64,000 bases of DNA, taken from NCBI GenBank assembly GCA_000169995.1, contig AAZW01000002.1:124001-188000 (forward strand), read 5' to 3'. Source of the stretch: Vibrionales bacterium SWAT-3. Lineage in GTDB: Bacteria > Pseudomonadota > Gammaproteobacteria > Enterobacterales > Vibrionaceae. Both the position numbers and the translations under genes were made by a program. Under the pieces are notes generated by a model. The model made no database searches. It was not told the origin of the DNA and saw nothing but the letters and a program-made list of their open reading frames with translations. Positions 58,253 through 64,000 of the stretch are shown here, in pieces; within the stretch, counting starts at the first letter, position 1, and every line of letters starts with the position of its first letter.

Positions 58253-58504
58253 ATGAGAGTAATTTTCCAGGAGTGTGGCGAGAAAGCCCGCATACAAAAA
58301 TCCAACCGTATTTCAGCGGGTTATAGCGATTTATATTGTAGTTGCAGTGACCCTGAGTGCGGCCATACCTTCGTGATGAACCTGTCTTTCAGCCATACCC
58401 TTAGCCCTTCAGCTAAAACGACTTCTCAGTTGGCTTTTGAAATGGTTAAAGCCTTGGCACCCGATCAGCGCCAAGAGCTAAAACAACAACTTTTGATACC
58501 TTAG
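58253..58504 (+). CDS. Ogr/Delta-type phage zinc-finger activator with a missing cysteine
   Basis: 83 residues. Pattern of P2 Ogr/P4 Delta late activators: CxxC near the N-terminus, then CSCSDPECGHTFVMN. The first position reads MRVIFQECGEKARIQ. Normally CPECG-like pairs give two zinc ligands, but the first Cys is Phe here, leaving three of the usual four. C-terminal helix AFEMVKALAPDQRQELKQQL. It is a relic of a P2-like phage or satellite. Confidence 0.75.
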   Translation: MRVIFQECGEKARIQKSNRISAGYSDLYCSCSDPECGHTFVMNLSFSHTLSPSAKTTSQLAFEMVKALAPDQRQELKQQLLIP

Positions 58505-58513
58505 CTGGGTTTT

Positions 58514-59005
58514 CTACTTTGGAACCGCAGTGAAAGGAACCTCATCGTAAATTCCCAAACGCCCATCCTTAAATGTACCGCTTATTTCAGTATCAGAAAT
58601 GTAATCAATCAGTATTGTTTGCTGCACATAATTCCCACGGAACGTACCATCTTTAAAAGATAAACTAGATCCACGTCCATTTGCTTCTCCTGAAATTATG
58701 TACCCAGTAGCATCAAAGTGCATCGTTATATCTGGACGCTCTTTAACAGCCCATTGATACGAACTACGGAGAACATCACGGCTTGACTCAGTAATATAAT
58801 GGCCCAAAGCTGCATACTTAAGTTCACCGTTAGACGTTAGGTATACAATTTCTTGTTTTCCATTACCATCTAGATCTGCAAGTTCAAAGTGCTGAATATC
58901 CTCATTGGGCAATAGAGTTCTTGGGTTTGAAAATGAAAGATTTTTAGCAAATACCGACGCTGATAACAACGACGCCATTGATAAAATTAAGAAGCTTTTT
59001 TTCAT
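58514..59005 (-). CDS. Small secreted protein with FG-GAP-like segment
   Basis: 163 residues with a signal peptide (LILSMASLLSASVFA). DLDGNGKQEIVYLTSNGELK is an FG-GAP/VCBS-style calcium-loop segment. The C-terminal part (SFKDGTFRGNYVQQTILIDY, EISGTFKDGRLGIYDE) resembles the broken gene at 41671-41921. No known function. The two related genes bracket the accessory region. Confidence 0.7.
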   Translation of the reverse strand: MKKSFLILSMASLLSASVFAKNLSFSNPRTLLPNEDIQHFELADLDGNGKQEIVYLTSNGELKYAALGHYITESSRDVLRSSYQWAVKERPDITMHFDATGYIISGEANGRGSSLSFKDGTFRGNYVQQTILIDYISDTEISGTFKDGRLGIYDEVPFTAVPK

Positions 59006-59314
59006 ACTGAATTCCTTTTTTAAACACTAGATTGTGCGGCCAGCACACGATTATCGGCACAATCTAAATCTAAAAAAAACAATAGTCAACAACATTAAGT
59101 TGTTGATATTATTGCAAATAATAAGAATGTTAACTTTAATCCCATAGAAATATATGTAGCTAGAAATCCCAATTAAGTTCGGTTCTCATAAGCCATTTGG
59201 ATGACCATCTGAATGGCTTCTACTTTGTTGTTATCGATTTGCCTTGATTGTCTGCGACCACCAGTCCCATCAAATATACTCCTACCTGAGCCCTGCATTA
59301 TTCATTAGTACTCA
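59006..59314. other. Gap with a short minus-strand remnant
   Basis: About 310 bases. A 41-residue minus-strand frame at 59173-59298 (MQGSGRSIFDGTGGRRQSRQ, then KVEAIQMVIQMAYENRT) looks like the tail of a longer coding region, but I cannot identify it. The rest has no feature I can support. Confidence 0.4.
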
Positions 59315-59773
59315 GTGCGACACCATCTACGATCAGTTCCAATACTTGTTAGAAAAGTTAGTTTTGCTGTGTTCACTAAATTGAAGGAACTTGGTGTGTG
59401 GAAAGGCTCTCAGTTAAGCAAATATAAAGTCACCTTCACCAACACTAAAACAAAAAAGAATCGCTCTGTACCTATCTCTGAAGCGCTTTACAACGAGATC
59501 TATAAACCTACTTCAGGCAAACTCTTCGAGCAATGCTATACCCCTTTCTGCTATATCCTGAAGAACAAACTCGGCATAAGCCTCCCTTCTGGTCAAGCAT
59601 CGCACGTATTAAGACACTCATTTGCTAGCCACTTCATGATGAATGGCGGCAATATTTTAGTGCTAAGGGACATTCTAGGCCACGCAGATATCAGCATGAC
59701 AATGCGCTATGCCCACTTCGCCCCTGATCACCTATCTGAAGCAATTCTCCATAACCCTCTTTCAAATCTCTAA
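59315..59773 (+). pseudogene. Truncated phage-type tyrosine integrase
   Basis: The C-terminal catalytic part is present: HVLRHSFASHFM (H-x-x-R), then LGHADISMTMRYAHF with the catalytic His and Tyr, and DHLSEAIL. About 150 residues remain, compared with roughly 330-340 in P2-like integrases. The DNA-binding and first catalytic Arg segments are missing, so it cannot act alone. Together with the Ogr/Delta remnant it marks a decayed prophage or satellite, close to guaC. Confidence 0.8.
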
Positions 59774-59837
59774 CCTGCTGCCACAAACTTTTTTACTCGG
59801 CTGCCGCCACTTTGTCGCCACTCACCAAATTTCAGGT

Positions 59838-59866
59838 AAAAAAAGAGCCACTCTAAAGTGGCTCAA
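59838..59866 (-). terminator. Terminator after guaC
   Basis: Stem GAGCCACT / AGTGGCTC, followed by T7 on the minus strand. Confidence 0.85.
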
Positions 59867-59897
59867 TTCTTAAAAATTAAAACAATCGTTTTAAACG

Positions 59898-60941
59898 TTA
59901 CTCTTTGCCAAATACGTTGTTCTCTTGCTCTTGTACACGGATGAAAGTCGTACGCTTAGTTAGCTCTTTAAGCTTCGCTGCGCCTACATATGTACAAGTT
60001 GAACGTACACCACCAAGGATGTCAGAAATTGTGTTGTGAACAGAACCACGGAACGGAAGTAAAACAGTTTTACCTTCTGCAGCGCGGTACTTAGCAACAC
60101 CACCTGAGTGCTTGTCCATCGCCGACTGTGAAGACATGCCGTAGAACTTCATGAATTGCTTACCGTCTTGCTCAACAACTTCACCGCCTGACTCTTCGTG
60201 GCCTGCTAGCATACCGCCTAGCATTACGAAGTCAGCACCGCCACCGAACGCTTTAGATACGTCACCAGCACATGAACAGCCACCGTCACCGATGATCATG
60301 CCACCAAGGCCGTGAGCAGCATCACCACACTCGATGATTGCAGAAAGTTGAGGATAACCTACACCAGTTTTAACACGTGTAGTACAAACTGAACCTGGGC
60401 CGATACCAACTTTAACGATGTCAGCACCTGCTAGGATTAGCTCTTCAACCATGTCACCCGTTACAACGTTACCAGCAGAGATTACTTTGTCTGGGAATTC
60501 TGCACGTACTTTTTGCACGTACTCAACTAGGTGCTCTGAGTAGCCGTTAGCGATATCAATACAGATAAATACGAATTCGTCGCTAAGCGCCATGATTTGC
60601 TTAGTTTTCTCAAACTCAGCTTCAGATGTACCTGTTGAAACAAATACGTTGTTCAGCGTTTTCTTGTCTGCTGTTTTTGCGAACTCAGCCCACTGCTCTA
60701 CTGTGTAGTGCTTGTGTACTGCAGTCATTACACCGTGCTCTGCTAGAGCCGCTGCCATTTCGAAACTTGCTACCGAATCCATGTTCGCTGCGATTACTGG
60801 TACACCAGACCATTGACGACCGCTATGCTTGAATGTAAACTCGCGGGTTAATTCAACTTGAGAACGACTTTTAAGAGTAGAACGCTTTGGGCGGAATAAT
60901 ACATCTTTGAAGCCTAACTTAAGTTCTTGTTCGATACGCAT
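59898..60941 (-). CDS. guaC: GMP reductase GuaC
   Basis: 347 residues from the ATG at 60941 ([20 protein letters not shown]), the length of E. coli GuaC. A longer open frame exists but its leader lies in the promoter and hairpin region. NAD(P)H-dependent reduction of GMP to IMP. Motifs: [17 protein letters not shown] with the catalytic Cys, [46 protein letters not shown] lies upstream of the ATG. Transcribed from the promoter at 61060 through two hairpins. Confidence 0.95.
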   Translation of the reverse strand: MRIEQELKLGFKDVLFRPKRSTLKSRSQVELTREFTFKHSGRQWSGVPVIAANMDSVASFEMAAALAEHGVMTAVHKHYTVEQWAEFAKTADKKTLNNVFVSTGTSEAEFEKTKQIMALSDEFVFICIDIANGYSEHLVEYVQKVRAEFPDKVISAGNVVTGDMVEELILAGADIVKVGIGPGSVCTTRVKTGVGYPQLSAIIECGDAAHGLGGMIIGDGGCSCAGDVSKAFGGGADFVMLGGMLAGHEESGGEVVEQDGKQFMKFYGMSSQSAMDKHSGGVAKYRAAEGKTVLLPFRGSVHNTISDILGGVRSTCTYVGAAKLKELTKRTTFIRVQEQENNVFGKE

Positions 60942-60983
60942 GATAATTTGTCCTGTAATCATATTACGTGTCGTGCGTTTTCG

Positions 60984-61053
60984 GTAAGCGTTGGCAGACG
61001 CTTTACTGAGTTTCGGACACAAAAAAACCGGAGCGTTGGCAGACGCTCCGGCT
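60984..61053 (-). promoter_or_regulatory. guaC leader with two copies of one hairpin, the first with a T-run
   Basis: AGCGTTGGCAGACGCT occurs twice (near 60986-61004 and 61031-61047), each able to fold. In the first-transcribed copy an extended stem CCGGAGCGT / ACGCTCCGG is followed by seven T on the minus strand, a textbook intrinsic terminator. It lies inside the guaC leader between promoter and gene, so it may attenuate guaC. Which signal controls it is unknown. Confidence 0.7.
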
Positions 61054-61059
61054 TTCAGC

Positions 61060-61087
61060 ATTATAGGTTGTGATTTACTAACAGCAA
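61060..61087 (-). promoter_or_regulatory. Likely sigma70 promoter of guaC
   Basis: On the minus strand TTGCTG and TATAAT with 16 bases between, just upstream of the leader hairpins. The open frame extension of guaC starts near here. Confidence 0.75.
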
Positions 61088-61203
61088 GTCTGATATTTCA
61101 TTTTTTTTTGTGCTATCCTCTCAAAGATTCCATATCTGGTAAAAGCTCCCCGCCCCTAGTTTTCGACTAAATTCTTAGTAATTAATAACTTAACAACACA
61201 TTC

Positions 61204-61241
61204 ACGCAAACGCTGTCGGTTTATTGCGCAAACGTTTTCCT
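61204..61241. promoter_or_regulatory. Two PurR-box-like sites
   Basis: ACGCAAACGCTGTCGG (61204-61219) and GCGCAAACGTTTTCCT (61226-61241) resemble the PurR consensus. The second is a 15 of 16 match to the conserved positions by my count. They lie about 150 bases upstream of the guaC promoter, farther than usual for direct repression, so their target may be another start. The rest of 61066-61730 is A/T-rich with no gene I can support. Confidence 0.6.
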
Positions 61242-61629
61242 TTCAAATTCGTCGAAAAAATCGTCGATAAGGCAAGATTGTGAAAAAAGTGCCCTTTAAT
61301 CACATAAAAATCACACTTTTCTTTAATCAAAAAATGCATTTTTTCTTAAATAATTTCATTTTTTCTGACTTTTTTTGCTTCGAGTGCCGATCTCAGCCCT
61401 CTTTCATCAGCCCTGAAATTTATAAAGTACAAAGACAAGATCGATTAACACGTTCGAAACTTGGATGAGCGGGGGTAAAGTCCACAGAATATGGCTTGTT
61501 AGATATGCTTATTTATGAGATTCCAGCGGACACAAACCGCTGTTGATAGAGCTAAATAACAACTCTACTAGAGTGAACGAACACAGAACGCCTTCTTTAA
61601 TCCGAACTCATTACTACTAAATCAGATAC

Positions 61630-61663
61630 AAAATGGCCAAGGGGATTAACCTTGGCCATTTTT
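61630..61663 (-). terminator. Terminator after the PAS-protein gene
   Basis: Stem AAAATGGCCAAGG / CCTTGGCCATTTT, downstream of the minus-strand gene at 61731. Confidence 0.85.
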
Positions 61664-61730
61664 ACTAGTGTTCAGACTACTCTTCTAAGTTTGAGGTTCT
61701 AAGGTTATTCAAGTTTCACCTGAAGGTACA

Positions 61731-62171
61731 TTAAGCCTTTTTCTGAGACATAAGAGCTTCAGCAGTCGCATCTTGAATCGACAAGAACAAGGATGTCACT
61801 TGCCCAGTTGGAGAACGCATCGGGTTAAGCGTGACGTTCTGATACATAAAGTCGGCTTGCTGAGTTACTGGCCTCACGTTGCGGCACTTAAACAGATAAG
61901 GCCTTTGTTGCCACGTTATGAAGCTACGGCAGCCTAGGTCATAAACCGGTTTTGTTTTAAGCCTAAACCACTCTTCTGGGATTTCAGGGAACAGTTCAAA
62001 GATCGATTTACCAATCGCATCGTGCGATTGCTTACCGCTATGGTGCGTCATGAAACCATTCCAAACTTGCACCTCAAAATCACGATTGATGACCACCAGC
62101 CCCATATCGACGTTTTGAACCATGTCCACCATCCAGTGGAACTGTTCAAATTCAGCAGGAAGATTCAGCAT
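61731..62171 (-). CDS. PAS-domain protein
   Basis: 146 residues that are nearly all one PAS domain (VDMVQNVDMGLVVINRDFEV, SHDAIGKSIFELFPEIPEEW, then FKCRNVRPVTQ and a beta-rich end). No output domain and no signal peptide. Its start lies one base after the stop of the REC-CheC gene, so both are translated together, and it may sense a signal for that regulator (inference). Confidence 0.85.
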   Translation of the reverse strand: MLNLPAEFEQFHWMVDMVQNVDMGLVVINRDFEVQVWNGFMTHHSGKQSHDAIGKSIFELFPEIPEEWFRLKTKPVYDLGCRSFITWQQRPYLFKCRNVRPVTQQADFMYQNVTLNPMRSPTGQVTSLFLSIQDATAEALMSQKKA

Positions 62172-62172
62172 A

Positions 62173-63177
62173 TTAAAACTCCTCCATTAGGTAGGCCAAT
62201 TTGTTGTCTAGAAGAGGCAGAGACTCATCAACAAACATAAACAGAAGGTCACAACGGATAGAAGTACCATCAATGTTATAGCTGACTTCGAAGGTCATGG
62301 TCTTCTTGAACGAACCACTCGTGTTTTCGATAACAGAATCAATCGAGATGTGTTGCCCTAGTAGAACCGGCGAACTCTGGAAGAAACGAACCTCGGATTG
62401 CTCCCCTAGCCCGTTAAGGAAAGAGCCAACGAGAATATTCGACACATCCATCAGTAGTTCTAACTCTTCCAGCTCTTCACTTTCAGTCGGAACCTTCATG
62501 AGCTTTTTAAGATCGCTCACACTGGAGTCACTGAGCAATACTAACGCTTCACCTGCAATCCCCTCTCCACTGAAGCCTTGGCAAACACCGGACACTTGGT
62601 CATTGTCAGCCAAGTCACGAAGTGCCATGTGCAATTCGCTCACTTCGAAGATGTTCACGTTCGGTAATGGTAAGTGAACGAATACATTGAAATGACGCGC
62701 CAATGCATCGGCTGCACGGCCTATCGCAACGTTCGCAACTTCCATATAGATGTCACGTCGGCGTAGAATCGGTAACTCTAGCGGTGCTGGCGTAATAAGT
62801 TGAGGCTGTTTTGGTGGCTCAACATGCTCACGTAAAATCGCTTTTAACGCTTCTTTATCAATCGGCTTTTTCAAAAACGCTTTAGCACCAAGGTCCATGA
62901 CCTTCTGCTGCGCTTTTGGTTGGATATCACCAGAAACAACCACAACGGGTGTGGTGTCACCTAAACGTTGCATCTCTTCCAATGTGCCATAGCCATCGAG
63001 TTCCGGCATGGTGAGATCAAGGAACATCAGTTTGAACTGGTTTTGAGCTAACTCTTCAAGTGCATTAAGCCCATGAACAGCAAAAGTTATATCTGCATTT
63101 AGAGAACTAGGCAGTGATCGAGCCATCTGCTTCCGTGCTAACGCAGAATCATCACATATAAGAACTGGGAACGACAT
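62173..63177 (-). CDS. Response regulator with CheC-type phosphatase domain
   Basis: 334 residues. REC domain 1-118 with D9/D10, phospho-acceptor D54 (MFLDLTMPELDG) and K104. A CheC-type domain follows with two active-site motifs of the DxxxExxNx22P form: D142-E146-N149-P172, and a second E-D-N-P version starting MDVSNILVG. CheC dephosphorylates CheY-P, so this protein may remove phosphoryl groups from a partner REC protein. Paired with the PAS protein downstream. No CheA or CheW in the window. Confidence 0.88.
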   Translation of the reverse strand: MSFPVLICDDSALARKQMARSLPSSLNADITFAVHGLNALEELAQNQFKLMFLDLTMPELDGYGTLEEMQRLGDTTPVVVVSGDIQPKAQQKVMDLGAKAFLKKPIDKEALKAILREHVEPPKQPQLITPAPLELPILRRRDIYMEVANVAIGRAADALARHFNVFVHLPLPNVNIFEVSELHMALRDLADNDQVSGVCQGFSGEGIAGEALVLLSDSSVSDLKKLMKVPTESEELEELELLMDVSNILVGSFLNGLGEQSEVRFFQSSPVLLGQHISIDSVIENTSGSFKKTMTFEVSYNIDGTSIRCDLLFMFVDESLPLLDNKLAYLMEEF

Positions 63178-63471
63178 AAATGCACCACTGATAAATCAAA
63201 GCTAATTCGGACGAGTGTAACAGATCATTATGGTATCAGGTACGGGGTGAATATATTTGTATGTCGATTATTAATAAGAATGATAAGACGGACAGGTGAG
63301 CGATTATTTTGAGTGATTTTTCCTAAAAAAACAATATGCTACAAGGGCTATAACAACTATCTTTAGTGAACATAACAGCATTATTTTATGAAGTGAGAGC
63401 CTTAACAACGAAGTTTATTAAAGCTCAATACTGATGGTTAAGTTTCGATGACCTTACACAATGACGACGGT
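63178..63471. other. Gap between two minus-strand genes
   Basis: About 290 bases with no feature I can name. Confidence 0.4.
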
Positions 63472-63717
63472 TTACAGCTGATAGCCCGGCCATAGGATAA
63501 GCAGCGCGAAGCGAATGATCACCGCAAACACCAATAATGCAATGCCCAAGCGATACCACTTATACTCTGCAACGCTCATTGGAATACGTTTATAAAACAT
63601 AGTGATCACACCTTTCCAATCACTACTGCGTTTTCCATACTGCATCACACTCGTTAAGACAAACAGTGCACCAAGTACTAACATTCCCTTCTCAGCCCAG
63701 AACAATCCAACTTCCAT
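63472..63717 (-). CDS. Small inner membrane protein (81 aa)
   Basis: Two hydrophobic helices (GMLVLGALFVLTSVMQYG and LGIALLVFAVIIRFALLILW) joined by a basic loop (SSDWKGVITMFYKRIPMS). No family recognised. AAGGAATA precedes the ATG. A monocistronic inner-membrane protein is likely. Confidence 0.7.
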   Translation of the reverse strand: MEVGLFWAEKGMLVLGALFVLTSVMQYGKRSSDWKGVITMFYKRIPMSVAEYKWYRLGIALLVFAVIIRFALLILWPGYQL

Positions 63718-63927
63718 TTGTATATTCCTTGATATAACGGTGAGCGACTCAAATCATTCTAGTCACCTTTTAGCTCCGTTTCTGTAAGACCAAGGTCTAA
63801 ATCGCTCTGTGCTTAGACAGCGCAAGTAAGTGACGCAATGAACTCGGCAAATTAAACTGAACAACATGTTCATATCGAGTTCAGCTTACTCACCTATACT
63901 CATGTTTCCACTAACAGGAGAAACTCA

Positions 63928-64000
63928 ATGAAATCACTGAAAAAGTCGCTTTGTGTATTAACTGCTTCAGCTTTACTCGTTACCGCTCCGTTTGTGAGTG
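63928..64000 (+). CDS. Secreted protein, cut off at the window edge
   Basis: ATG at 63928 with AACAGGAG upstream. The first 24 codons are a signal peptide (SLKKSLCVLTASALLVTAPF). The gene continues beyond the window, so its identity is unknown. Confidence 0.75.
   Translation, partial: MKSLKKSLCVLTASALLVTAPFVS

Noticed and set aside
59315..59773. Functional integrase
   Set aside because: Only the C-terminal half is present and no upstream piece in the same frame could be found.
61280..61468. Plus-strand 62-codon frame starting GTG
   Set aside because: Very A/T-rich, poor start, no ribosome site and no recognisable sequence.

Overview
The window reads as a chromosomal segment of a Vibrio. 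The best match is the Splendidus or a related clade: VctPDGC-type siderophore uptake, DUF2999/DUF3332 family proteins, a TPP-riboswitch thiamine salvage operon and guaC are all Vibrionaceae-like. This is recognition by eye, not a database search. No rRNA, tRNA or CRISPR array was seen.

Layout. 0-2.5 kb: an MFS transporter divergent from a LysR regulator. 2.5-10 kb: an HD-GYP response regulator followed by a very large BvgS-type sensor kinase. The kinase is broken by a one-base frameshift and by an IS110-family (IS1111-group) element, whose ends can be placed to the base. 10-14 kb: the vctPDGC iron-siderophore ABC transporter with a Fur-like box and an internal terminator. 14.5-15.8 kb: an IS256-family element. 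16-28 kb: small genes, a DUF3332 lipoprotein, an HlyD/DUF2955/AI-2E/ion-channel cluster, an OprB-type porin beside an AraC regulator split at a C9 tract, and a PACE efflux gene divergent from a frameshifted LysR gene. 28-36.4 kb: thiE, a chemoreceptor, and the thiD-thiZ-thiX-thiY-tenA-thiM operon behind a TPP riboswitch. 36.4-41.6 kb: ordinary chromosomal genes (DMT transporter, AraC, ASCH, DUF2999, YdcF-like, GST).

From about 41.6 to 59.8 kb lies an AT-rich accessory region. It holds secreted proteins of unknown function, an extra lspA-like gene, a GFA enzyme, a decayed IS3-type element inside a lipoprotein gene, a second identical IS256-family copy inside another secreted-protein gene, three BspA-like (DUF285) genes built from 25-residue repeats, and phage debris (baseplate-region genes, an Ogr/Delta zinc finger missing one cysteine, a truncated integrase). 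The core chromosome resumes with guaC, a PAS protein with a REC-CheC protein, and a cut-off secreted protein at the right edge.

The most interesting signal is in the IS1111-group element at 4618-6158. Removing it with a 7-bp/3-bp subterminal rule restores the kinase reading frame exactly. Its noncoding 3' end folds into a stem-loop whose internal-loop strands resemble the two halves of the insertion target, which is the architecture expected of an IS110-family bridge (seek) RNA. Secondary signals are the modular repeat-expanding BspA locus, the Glu-for-Asp substitution in the kinase receiver domain, the C9 tract in the AraC gene, and a doubled hairpin in the guaC leader. Several genes here carry single-base or single-codon lesions, so this strain is either losing genes or the assembly has small errors.
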